Assembly: GCF_022581195.2 (NCBI RefSeq)
Contig: NC_061459.1
Location: forward strand, 2,728,001-2,792,000
Direction of reading: 5' to 3'
DNA: 64,000 bases
Source of the DNA: Helicoverpa zea
Lineage: Eukaryota > Arthropoda > Insecta > Lepidoptera > Noctuidae
The notes beneath the pieces are model-generated. The model saw only the letters and a list, made by a program, of their open reading frames with translations, did not search any database and was not told the origin of the DNA. Shown here one piece after another: positions 39,901 through 47,451 of the stretch (positions within the stretch are counted from its first letter, which is position 1; each line of letters begins with the position of its first letter). Position numbers and translations under genes: made by a program.

Positions 39901-41107
39901 TAAATATTTTATTTTGAGCTTTGATTCTTAACGGATAAGGTATAGTTTCAGTTGCCATATGATTACATGTCGCTGGGGAAGCGCTTGTGTGTTTGTCAGT
40001 CACCATCACTGAAAAACCGCATACGACTGCGCCTCACATTAATACTTTCATTTCAAGGAATCGTTGCATCATAATGTTGTATGTCCTTTGTTGAGCAAAA
40101 GATTTCATTAAATATAGTTTAATTTTAAATCCAAATGAATTCAATGTTTTCAAACAGTATAGAGCACATGGTTGGTGGTTGGGTCATTGTTTTATTTCCA
40201 GACAAAACACAGCACTTTTTAGATTTAAATGCTTTTCACTGGGAACACGTTATTAACTTTGTAATCATGATCATTGTTGATGATAAGTTAATATTTTACG
40301 TTTTTTGTTTAATATTTGTGGGTGTTGTTGTGTTTGAAGTGATTTAATTTATACTACGGAATTTTCTTTTTATTACACAAATTATTTTTTTGGCTTAAAA
40401 TTCCTAAAAGTATCTACATGAGTTGTTTATATTATCTTCAAAAAAATATTTTAAATATTTTGAGCTTCACTTAAAAAATACATAAGTAACACAAATGTTC
40501 ATGAAATCGTACGTTCAATTCCAGCGGGAGCAGTTCCGGGTCCAGTTCGATGCAGCACTCGTTCTCAGTGGACGAGATCCAGAAGATCCGCACGCGGCTG
40601 AAGTCGTCGAAGTCGTGCGGCGACGAGCTGGGGTCGCGCGACGACGGCGACAACAGCTCCTCCGGCGTGTCGTCCGACCAGGAGGCGCAGGCGCGGCCGC
40701 CGCCTCGCCGCGACAAGGTCTCCTTCTGCGCCTCCGTCACCGTCAAGTCCTCCAACGACGTCATCAGCACCGAGCCCGTGCACTCCTCCAGCGAGAGCCT
40801 GGCGCCGCCGCCGCCGCCCATGGCCCGCCACAACTCCCTCACGCGCAAGCGGGCCACCGCTGCCTTGCTGCGCGGAGCCGCGGGCAGCACGCGCGGACGC
40901 TCCGCGGCCGAGCGCCTGGGCGTGGACGTGGATAAGGCGCCCGGCCGGAGGGCCCGGGCAGCAGTGCTACTGGCTCAGCTGCCGCCGCCGCCCGAGGAGC
41001 CGGCGCCGGCAGCAGAGGCAGCGCCGGTGCTGGCGCCGCCGCCGCAGTTCAGCGACCGCGTGCGGGTGGTGGCGGCGCTGCCGAAGCGGCTGGCACACCT
41101 GCAGTAG
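24399..41107 (+). CDS. Shank: SHANK/ProSAP multidomain scaffold, 5' exons not found
   Basis: Encodes a postsynaptic-type scaffold that links membrane receptor complexes to Homer and actin regulators. Twenty-one exons join in frame to 1172 codons plus TAG: 24399-24524, 24817-24997, 27534-27853, 28135-28329, 28670-28736, 29486-29737, 30423-30593, 31224-31348, 31523-31623, 32564-32768, 33912-34020, 34351-34458, 34685-34777, 35042-35137, 35573-35702, 36060-36189, 36557-36671, 38510-38676, 39104-39220, 39505-39632, 40525-41107. Every intron is GT-AG and every phase closes. Domain order (FERM-like end, ankyrin, SH3, PDZ, Pro-rich tail) is diagnostic of SHANK. The first exon here starts mid-protein behind an acceptor, so the ubiquitin-like N-terminus must lie upstream. 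The C-terminal SAM domain of known SHANKs is not seen. It converges on WDR19. Confidence 0.93.
24998..27533 (+). other. SHANK intron, no further gene seen
   Basis: Apart from the fold-back repeat at 25330-25635, this 2.5-kb intron is AT-rich non-coding sequence. The frame preceding exon 27534 from 27404 onward is intronic read-through into the exon. Confidence 0.6.
25330..25635. repeat. Dispersed fold-back repeat, copy 3 (inverted)
   Basis: Reverse complement of the family at 1071 and 7550: 'ggagtaaggaaagatgagca' then 'gagataccataaggcaggta' at the left, 'atatctccgctagtgatttt' at the right. It lies in the SHANK intron 24998-27533. Short frames here (25305-25562, 25568-25750) are repeat by-products. 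Confidence 0.6.
27534..28736 (+). CDS. Shank: SHANK ankyrin repeat exons
   Basis: Exons 27534-27853, 28135-28329 and 28670-28736 (window residues about 103-296) encode consecutive ankyrin repeats. Typical repeat turns are visible: TPLTIAAG, DGSTAMHRAIEKNSLEAV, LLELGASPNYKDGKGLTPLY, GWQEVHQACRNGLVQHL, LLFYGADMNSRNASGNTPLH and QVAVIAGNLDLAEVI. In SHANK this block binds partners such as fodrin and sharpin (family knowledge). All acceptors are good and phases are consistent. Confidence 0.93.
29486..31348 (+). CDS. Shank: SHANK linker and divergent SH3 domain exons
   Basis: Exons 29486-29737, 30423-30593 and 31224-31348. The linker opens with VPFRGPPRYNPKRR, equivalent to the VPFRETPSYAKRRR region after the ankyrin block, and is Ser/Pro-rich. 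The SH3 follows, split by an intron: ATVVCLQPYDGATPGHVRLN, QGDIVEVTGATDDGLLEGTV and SGLFPMQCVQEV. Two positions that are aromatic in vertebrate SHANK SH3 domains (FWEG and GWFP) read LLEG and GLFP here, so the canonical Pro-binding surface is weakened. Identification as the SHANK SH3 is secure from position and overall pattern. Confidence 0.88.
31523..34020 (+). CDS. Shank: SHANK PDZ domain exons
   Basis: Exons 31523-31623, 32564-32768 and 33912-34020. The PDZ starts near RTVVLHRARRGFGFVLRGAK. GFGF is the carboxylate-binding loop, followed by the long SHANK-type beta2-beta3 loop ending CPALQYLDDVDAGGVADRAG. LKKGDFLVAINGEDVSCASH and EHVVELIRSSGALVSMTVVS complete the fold, with His at the start of helix B as expected for a class I PDZ. 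In SHANK the domain binds C-terminal ligands such as those of GKAP/SAPAP proteins (family knowledge). Confidence 0.94.
32810..32895 (+). repeat. SINE copy in SHANK intron
   Basis: Reads 'gcattgagcaagcgtggtga', 'caatccttctctgtgtgaga' and 'ggcctgtgcccagcagtggg', then 'acgataaaaaggctg'. Same family as 51886 and 16345. It sits just after the donor of the first PDZ exon. Confidence 0.65.
33001..33120 (+). repeat. Low-complexity TTTA run and possible retroposon tail
   Basis: Several TTTATTTA repeats followed by 'acaccaacaacttatttaca' and 'attagtcctgagtgaatgag'. It may be a retroposon end in the SHANK intron, but no second copy was found in the window. Confidence 0.25.
34351..36671 (+). CDS. Shank: SHANK post-PDZ exons with conserved SHANK motifs
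   Basis: Exons 34351-34458, 34685-34777, 35042-35137, 35573-35702, 36060-36189 and 36557-36671. Conserved SHANK pieces are APAPPRRDPRTTLSVGRARA followed by KSMVAGL, and RPASSRITAAELEELFQRQA, which mirrors the RPTSRRITPAEISSLFERQ segment of vertebrate SHANK. KLWSKSSSSTLRRDFHSTPD ends the block. The rest is Ser/Pro-rich and likely disordered. Several introns are short, and phases close throughout. Confidence 0.88.
34490..34560 (+). repeat. SINE-related fragment in SHANK intron
   Basis: Contains 'gaaacctggactataaagtc' and 'cgaaatcaccaacccttatt', matching the 5' part of the SINE at 51886. Fragmentary. Confidence 0.5.
36865..36875 (+). repeat. Left target-site duplication of R1-like LINE
   Basis: GAAACATCCCC here is repeated at 37644-37654, flanking the LINE fragment. 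Confidence 0.75.
36876..37643 (+). mobile_element. 5'-truncated R1-clade non-LTR retrotransposon in a SHANK intron
   Basis: Lies in the intron 36672-38509 and is flanked by an 11-bp direct repeat (36865-36875, 37644-37654). It contains the C-terminal end of the LINE polyprotein, a 3' untranslated region with 'gagtctgacactccctcac' and 'cacagcgggaggggtcattt', and a short A-run before the right repeat. Those 3' words are familiar from lepidopteran R1-like elements. It is far more GC-rich than its surroundings, and has the same orientation as SHANK. Confidence 0.85.
36877..37341 (+). pseudogene. LINE (R1-clade) polyprotein C-terminal fragment
   Basis: The frame contains LTYRMTQVLTGHGCFGRYLH, then a CCHC-like Cys/His arrangement (CHHCADSPEDTVDHTVQECP) and AWQGHRRVL, the usual C-terminal zinc-knuckle region of R1/I-type LINE reverse transcriptase proteins. 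No ATG start exists; the fragment starts at the truncation point. Endonuclease and reverse transcriptase domains are missing, so it is dead. The many other long frames between 36814 and 37547 are GC-driven shadows. Confidence 0.85.
37644..37654 (+). repeat. Right target-site duplication of R1-like LINE
   Basis: Exact copy of 36865-36875, directly after the A-rich 3' end. Confidence 0.75.
37732..38418 (-). mobile_element. PIF/Harbinger-type DNA transposon remnant
   Basis: Bounded by long inverted repeats: the left end has 'ttcacaccaaacgtattgtc' and 'cgccgctgactgtgag', the right end 'ctcacagtcagcggccgac' and 'aatacgtttggtctgaac'. Flanking bases are TAA on both sides (37729-37731 and 38419-38421), the 3-bp TTA/TAA duplication typical of PIF/Harbinger. 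It holds a MADF-domain fragment on the minus strand, matching the accessory DNA-binding protein of that superfamily. No DDE transposase is present, so it is non-autonomous. Confidence 0.85.
37848..38105 (-). pseudogene. MADF-domain fragment of Harbinger accessory protein
   Basis: The frame starts MFDTEKFIAEVHSRECIWN, followed by a YSDR-like SEEFSDRNLRRCAWEDIA stretch and VMYEDW, the usual N-terminal half of a MADF (Myb/SANT-like) DNA-binding domain. It then runs out into subterminal sequence of the transposon. PIF/Harbinger elements encode such a protein beside the transposase. Here only the first part survives. Confidence 0.75.
38510..39632 (+). CDS. Shank: SHANK proline-rich exons
   Basis: Exons 38510-38676, 39104-39220 and 39505-39632. 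The first opens with a polyproline stretch (VPPPAHPPPPPPVAG) and ends with KLYASPRDLETVAYRP. The third has STPAPPIPEPDYSMSESDDE; an IPEPDYS-type motif recurs in SHANK tails. Polyproline segments are plausible SH3 or EVH1 ligands. Phases 0, 0 and 2 close onto the last exon. Confidence 0.88.
40525..41107 (+). CDS. Shank: SHANK last exon, lacking SAM domain
   Basis: The exon opens after 'caattccag' in phase 2 and ends at TAG 41105-41107. It encodes a Ser-rich start (SSMQHSFSVDEIQKIRTRLK), an acidic/Ser segment, RDKVSFCASVTVKSSNDVIS, a PPPPP run, a basic segment (RHNSLTRKRA) and a Pro/Ala-rich end with PPPQF at 41036-41050, which fits the PPxxF Homer EVH1 consensus. Known SHANKs end in a SAM domain for multimerisation; this exon ends KRLAHLQ with none, and none is seen downstream before WDR19. 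The exon is very GC-rich compared with its flanks. An alternative longer isoform cannot be excluded. Confidence 0.85.
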
Positions 41108-43057
41108 CCGCTCTTATGAACTACCCTAGATAATAAACCTTCACTTTCGTACCCTCGTCGTAGGCTTACCCGTACCGCCGATGAGCGAGAAACGTTTTGT
41201 AATCGAGCGACTAAATGAAACCAAAGATTTATAGTATTTATTGTTGAGGAGTTAACATTGATATAGTTGAAACTAATTTTTATACATTCCCTTATTAAGC
41301 TAGTATTAACATGCGTTTCACGATTCATTATTATTGGTATTACTTTACTGTTATATACCCGACGTAGCGGTTTTATTCTGTTCGTTGTAGCAAATTTATT
41401 TAATTCTAATTCCTATGTTATGATTTCAATCCTTTTACAACGCAACCAAGTGCCATCGTGTCTATGATTTTAATATATTTTTATAATATATATCTGTAAA
41501 TATTTTACGAGAGCTATTTTCGAGTTAAAAGAGTGGACCAGACGCGTAAATACAAAAGCATCCGGCCAACATATTATATATTGAAAAATGAGATTATTTA
41601 TTAAACACTGGTATTTATGAATGTTATTAGGTACATGAATTATGTATATGGAACATATTGCGCTGTGTTGATCGATCGTTATAATTTCATTGTTTTCATT
41701 ATTCGTCCATGGGTACGCAGGCATGGTCCACTCTTTTGACGGCATATTATTGAATTATTATGTTTACAACGGCCGTTAAGGCAATTATTTGAATTGAATG
41801 TGTTCTCATAGAAGACTAGCGCTTGAACCAAACTCACTAGCGTTTCATCCGTTCCATGATATTGTAAAGATTTTATACTAATCGAAATACATCCGTGCGT
41901 CATTTAGATATAGTTTATATCGCCAAGAGAGTGTAACACCAATTTTTATATTTCATTAATCGATTTTGTATCTTATTCTATTGTACTTTAGATATCATTT
42001 TTGCAAAAATTGTATTTGTGACTCTTCGAAATTATCTTATAAATGAATAACTCAGAGGTGAACTCTCACTTATGTTTAAAATCACTTACCCTTTTGCTTT
42101 TATGAAAAGGGAAGCGAGATTTATCTACCTATTGAAGCCCCTAAGCGGTGTATCGAAATCTTACCTGATATTTATAATGCCAATTGACGGCAAGTGATCT
42201 GTGGATAGCATTCCCCTTCTGTCACCGTGTCTGTAAACTGTTGCAAACACTACCTAATTAACATTCAGCCTAATGCGAGAAGCCATTTTGGATCTTATGT
42301 TCATTGACGTTAAGTTTTATATTGTTTGTTGGTAGCAATAGAATTTTTACAGAAAGTTAAGCCCCCTGTTTCGCGACACCCGGACTCTAGAACTATTTAC
42401 CAGATAAAATAAAATGTTAGATATTATCTTTAAATGGGATGTTGAGACAGGAGGCGTTCAATGTTAAAATTAGCTGAATATTAGCTGAATTTTAAAATAG
42501 TGAGTCGCATATAGCCGACTATAGCCTCCACATGTATTATTAGCACAATCAATGAATTTGTTTATTAAAGTTTGTATTATTTCGTTATAATCGTCTTGTC
42601 ATTATTTTAAGTTGTATAAATGTATTGTCTACTTAAGGCATAGATAGGTAGTGGTAATTATTAGGGCAATACTTGATTGTAGAGTAACGGTCGGTAAGTG
42701 GGGGGCGGCGAGTTGGCCTGACGCTCATTTGACTGCTCCGAACTAACAAATAAACAGCTACAATACTATTCTCTCTTGTGACATTTCTTTAAACTCATGA
42801 CTAACATCTCATAGTTTGAGAATTAATTTAATGTTTTCTACTAAAATCTTATGAATAGAGTGAATCAAATGAGCGACAGTTTCCAACCAGCTCTGGTTTT
42901 GTATAATACAATTGTGTTTCGCGTTTCATTTGAATCTCAGTATCGGACGTGTAACTACAACTTGGTATACTTTCAAATGAAAAATTAAATGTTTCATCAC
43001 TTATTTACTGAAGTTTTATTCACTTAACATTACGTTATTATAAGGCCACATATGTTA
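41108..43057 (+). other. Probable SHANK 3' UTR and flank
   Basis: AT-rich with no coding frame that continues SHANK and no SAM-like exon. AATAAA occurs at 41132-41137 and 42749-42754; either could end the transcript. Minus-strand frames at 41470-41903 show no motif. Confidence 0.45.
42749..42754 (+). terminator. Candidate SHANK polyadenylation signal
   Basis: AATAAA about 1.6 kb past the SHANK stop. Synaptic scaffold genes often have long 3' UTRs, but the AATAAA at 41132-41137 is also possible. Confidence 0.25.
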
Positions 43058-44021
43058 TAGTTCGGCCATTCAGAGAATGCGTTCCTGACACGTCGCGATT
43101 GAACTGACGACGTAACTTTGCAATGGCGTTGCAGTTACGATAAAAATATTTTTGCTGGTTGTTTACCGTTTTAACAATTGAGGAGCATTAAAACAACATT
43201 ATTATATCAATAATCAATGAATGTTATAATTTTGTGCCAAACTGAGTGTCAAATAACTTGGTAAACAATATTTTTCTAAATCTATACTGCGCTATTACAA
43301 GGTTATGTCAGCGGTTTATATTTTGTAGTGCTGTGCTAAAAATAACAGGCAAGTATCGTAATCTGTTCTTATACAGTTATAATATAAAATAATACGTTTT
43401 GATTTTCTTTTTAAGAATTGGAAAATAATGGACTATAAGACTTAATTATAACGTTTATGAAATATAAAAATAAAACTATGACCAAACCGCATTTTTATAC
43501 TTAGATTAAAAATGGTAACCCCAAATGGCGTTATGGGCCGCCATTTTGTGACGCTAAAACAGTCGTCCGTTGTCGTTTCGTGCGCATAGACCACGTTTTT
43601 CAAGTGTTTTCGATCTGTTTTTATTTGATTACCCGGCTTTTGTTAGACCGAGATATCAGGATTGATTCTGTTATTGATAATAATATAATTATACATGTAG
43701 GCGAAGATGATGATGAAGACACCACCTCCTCAAGCAAATCGGAGTCTGATTAATATTCTGTTCGCACATTCAATTCAATGTACTTGTAACAAAGAATAAA
43801 TAAAACAATTTTATTATATGAATATTACCTTTTTTTGGTTTCCACTTAAATAACTAAAATATAAAACAAATGATTCCGCCAATTTAAAACGAAAATAATC
43901 TTAAAATAATGCGGCGGTTCATTTTGAAGGAACGGTAACGAACTCAGTGTTATGTTGTGCCCATCACTAGTCGTGACTAACTGATAGGTGTCAGGAACGC
44001 ATTCTCTGAACGGCCGAAGTA
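43058..44021 (+). mobile_element. TIR DNA element (family B, long copy) with a coding remnant
   Basis: Ends are inverted: left TAGTTCGGCCATTCAGAGAA then TGCGTTCCTGACA, right TGTCAGGAACGCATTCTCTG then AACGGCCGAAGTA. The flanking bases are TA on both sides. The first 170 bp match the short element at 50651-50877. Inside, 43660-43753 reads as a C-terminal coding segment ending in an acidic-Ser tail (GEDDDEDTTSSSKSESD) and TAA, followed by AATAAA at about 43795. This suggests a deleted relative of an autonomous element. The transposase class is not recognisable. Confidence 0.7.
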
Positions 44022-44172
44022 TAATAACTTATTTTTAATACACATTTTATTCATTCAAAAAAATACAGTCTTTTATATATCTATGAAAATAATTGTCTGT
44101 CATCTAAGATTTCATTTCTACAAGTGATAATAAAAATGAATCGGAGACATTTTACCAAAAAACAATGACTAA

Positions 44173-44352
44173 CCTCCCCACTCAGAGACATTTAATGATT
44201 ATTTAAGTCAATCCTTAGTGACGGAATTTCATACAAATCCTTCCCGACATTATATATGTCCCGACATTATATATGTTCCCAGTCCCGACATTATATATGT
44301 CCCGACATTATTATTATTATTATTTATTATTAAATGTCTCTCAGTGGGGAGG
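44173..44352. mobile_element. MITE with CCTCCCCACT terminal inverted repeats
   Basis: The left end CCTCCCCACTCAGAGACATT and the right end AATGTCTCTCAGTGGGGAGG are inverted with one mismatch. The interior contains four copies of a 'cccgacattatatatgt'-type word and an ATT run. Short elements with this terminus are common in noctuid genomes (general knowledge). It has no coding capacity. Confidence 0.75.
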
Positions 44353-45293
44353 TATGGATATTTTGATCTGATACATACATCGATAAAATAAAACAACACT
44401 GGCTGGCCAAATTGTGAATCTTGTATATAAACAAAAAAAATATGGCACCAACGACGTCTATAGTCGTCATTGACAGATCTGTAGAAATGGGGTTTGCCTT
44501 TTAAAAGATTAAGTCCTAGTACAGATATCTTATTCCAATATGTTTTGAAAACCATCAATCAACCAAAGTAACTGTCAAAATTTCATTAAATGGACACATA
44601 TCACATCCTTACACTAAAACCTTATTCTAACCATAGAGAGCTAATATTACTACCAACAATAATATATCAAAATGGACGGATAGAATTACTCAATCACAAA
44701 CATTATATCACAACAAAAACAGTGTTATCTCAAGGCGTTCACAAAGAATATAATCAAATAACCTTGGCGATAACGGCGGGATTTGTAATACTTTATCACT
44801 TTTACACGGAGGGAATTAATATTAATTTGAACCTTATTTCAAAGGGGATAAGAGTAAATTTATTTTTGTTTTTGTTTGGAGGACGGGATTGCTTAATACG
44901 GCGTGTGTCTGCACGTGTTAAAGATGACATTCTTGCAGACACTACATGCATTAACTTTTAATTAAAGTTATTTGTGATAGCGAGGATTTATTAAAGTAAT
45001 CAATCTTGCATAATATTTGCAGAAGTTTGCAAAAAACATCGATATATTTTATTTTAATCACAAATTCGGTGCACCGCTCCTCAAGGTGCATATAACTCTA
45101 CATCTGAATTTATCTTAAAAATAATGTGATGTAAAAATTTTGATATCTCAAAGGAGCTCCTTTCCTCATACAATTTTTAAAATCTGCAAAATCATTGCAG
45201 TTATTTAAATATATGCCAGGTGATCAAATTAGACCATAAATTAAATAGAGAACTAAGTACAAATACCTTTGTGTTCATACATTAATAAGAACT
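44353..45293. other. Intergenic / WDR19 3' UTR
   Basis: AT-rich sequence between the MITE and the WDR19 stop codon. A 123-codon plus-strand frame at 44590-44961 has no recognisable motif and lies antisense to the probable WDR19 3' UTR; I do not call it a gene. Confidence 0.45.
44987..44992 (-). terminator. Candidate WDR19 polyadenylation signal
   Basis: TTTATT on the plus strand is AATAAA on the minus strand, about 300 bases past the WDR19 stop codon, a normal 3' UTR length. Confidence 0.45.
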
Positions 45294-47451
45294 CTATTCC
45301 GTGGTATTAAGATCCATGTAGGCAGCAACATCGTCAATTTTAACGAGACGGCGGTAATCGACGTTCTCGCCACACATCGGACACTTGCCTTCTTCTTGAA
45401 GAATCCTAAAAAATATAGAAATGATATGATACGATGTAATAATAGAATGTGAATGTGTTGGATAAATCAATGAACATAATATAGGAACTTACTCCACAAA
45501 TTCGCTGAGAATAGCTGGAAAATCGCACTCTGGACACGCGGTCAAATCATCCTTCACTATGTGGAGGCCCTACAAAATAAGAAACATATTTAGTTATACT
45601 TTATGACTTTTTGGATTGAGGGTTTTGATTAAAATCAGTCACATTACATTACTATGGTGTTCTCGAGAACAGTTACAATGATCTAATACGCCACACGTCA
45701 GCTCTGCTTGGGGCAGGGCGGGCACACACACTGCGGGCAGGGACAAGTTACTGCGGCTATGTAGTACTCACGCTAGCCAGACAGAAGGGCACGTCAGCCT
45801 CGCAGCGCGCACACGTCAGCTCTGCTTGGGGCAGGGCCGCGCTACACTGCGGGCAGGGACAGGTCACTGCGGCTATGTAGTACTCACGCTAGCCAGACAG
45901 AAGGGCACGTCAGCCTCGCAGCGCGCACACGTCAGCTCTGCTTGGGGCAGGGCCGCGCTACACTGCGGGCAGGGACAGGTCACTGCGGCTATGTAGTACT
46001 CACGCTAGCCAGACAGAAGGGCACGTCAGCCTCGCAGCGCGCACACGTCAGCTCTGCTTGGGGCAGGGCCGCGCTACACTGCGGGCAGGGACAGGTCACT
46101 GCGGCTATGTAGTACTCACGCTAGCCAGACAGAAGGGCACGTCAGCCTCGCAGCGCGCACACGTCAGCTCTGCTTGGGGCAGGGCCGCGCTACACTGCGG
46201 GCAGGGACAGGTCACTGCGGCTATGTAGTACTCACGCTAGCCAGACAGAAGGGCACGTCAGCCTCGCAGCGCGCACACGTCAGCTCTGCTTGGGGCAGGG
46301 CCGCGCTACACTGCGGGCAGGGACAGGTCACTGCGGCTATGTAGTACTCACGCTAGCCAGACAGAAGGGCACGTCAGCCTCGCAGCGCGCACACGTCAGC
46401 TCTGCTTGGGGCAGGGCCGCGCTACACTGCGGGCAGGGACAGGTCACTGCGGCTATGTAGTACTCACGCTAGCCAGACAGAAGGGCACGTCAGCCTCGCA
46501 GCGCGCACACGTCAGCTCTGCTTGGGGCAGGGCCGCGCTACACTGCGGGCAGGGACAGGTCACTGCGGCTATGTAGTACTCACGCTAGCCAGACAGACAG
46601 AAGGGCACGTCAGCCTCGCAGCGCGCACACGTCAGCTCTGCTTGGGGCAGGGCCGCGCTACACTGCGGGCAGGGACAGGTCACTGCGGCTATGTAGTACT
46701 CACGCTAGCCAGACAGAAGGGCACGTCAGCCTCGCAGCGCGCACACGTCAGCTCTGCTTGGGGCAGGGCCGCGCTACACTGCGGGCAGGGACAGGTCACT
46801 GCGGCTATGTAGTACTCACGCTAGCCAGACAGAAGGGCACGTCAGCCTCGCAGCGCGCACACGTCAGCTCTGCTTGGGGCAGGGCCGCGCTACACTGCGG
46901 GCAGGGACAGGTCACTGCGGCTATGTAGTACTCACGCTAGCCAGACAGAAGGGCACGTCAGCCTCGCAGCGCGCACACGTCAGCTCTGCTTGGGGCAGGG
47001 CCGCGCTACACTGCGGGCAGGGACAGGTCACTGCGGCTATGTAGTACTCACGCTAGCCAGACAGAAGGGCACGTCAGCCTCGCAGCGCGCACACGTCAGC
47101 TCTGCTTGGGGCAGGGCCGCGCTACACTGCGGGCAGGGACAGGTCACTGCGGCTATGTAGTACTCACGCTAGCCAGACAGAAGGGCACGTCAGCCTCGCA
47201 GCGCGCACACGTCAGCTCTGCTTGGGGCAGGGCCGCGCTACACTGCGGGCAGGGACAGGTCACTGCGGCTATGTAGTACTCACGCTAGCCAGACAGAAGG
47301 GCACGTCAGCCTCGCAGCGCGCACACGTCAGCTCTGCTTGGGGCAGGGCCGCGCTACACTGCGGGCAGGGGGACGTTACCGCGGGGGCGGGGGGATCCCG
47401 AGGCCCGTGACGTACAACGCTCTCGATCTTCTTTACGTACTTTGGATCAAT
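45294..47451 (-). CDS. WDR19: WDR19 C-terminal Cys-rich module exons (19-21)
   Basis: Exons 47284-47451, 45493-45569 and 45294-45405. Cys pairs are spread as CPQC, CARC and a later Cys in exon 19; CPEC in exon 20 (GLHIVKDDLTACPECDFPAI); and CPMC in exon 21 (LQEEGKCPMCGENV). The protein ends DLNTTE before TAG at 45294-45296. This matches the zinc-ribbon-like end of IFT144. Exon 19 is joined to exon 20 across an intron of about 1.7 kb that is almost filled by tandem copies of exon 19's own 3' end and donor. Confidence 0.92.

Noticed and set aside
40471..40935. Long frames on both strands overlapping the last SHANK exon
   Set aside because: GC-rich shadows; only the frame continuing from the phase-2 acceptor joins the SHANK protein.
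44590..44961. Plus-strand 123-codon frame MDTYHILTLKPY...
   Set aside because: AT-rich, no recognisable motif, antisense to the probable WDR19 3' UTR and next to a MITE.
45692..47370. CRISPR-like array
   Set aside because: Units are contiguous and near-identical without unique spacers, and the repeat is explained by WDR19 exon duplication in a eukaryotic genome.
46522..47410. Plus-strand open frames of repeated MGQGRATLRAGTGHCGYVVLT-type protein
   Set aside because: They are translations of the non-coding strand of the 116-bp array that repeats WDR19 exon 19; the minus strand carries the conserved protein.
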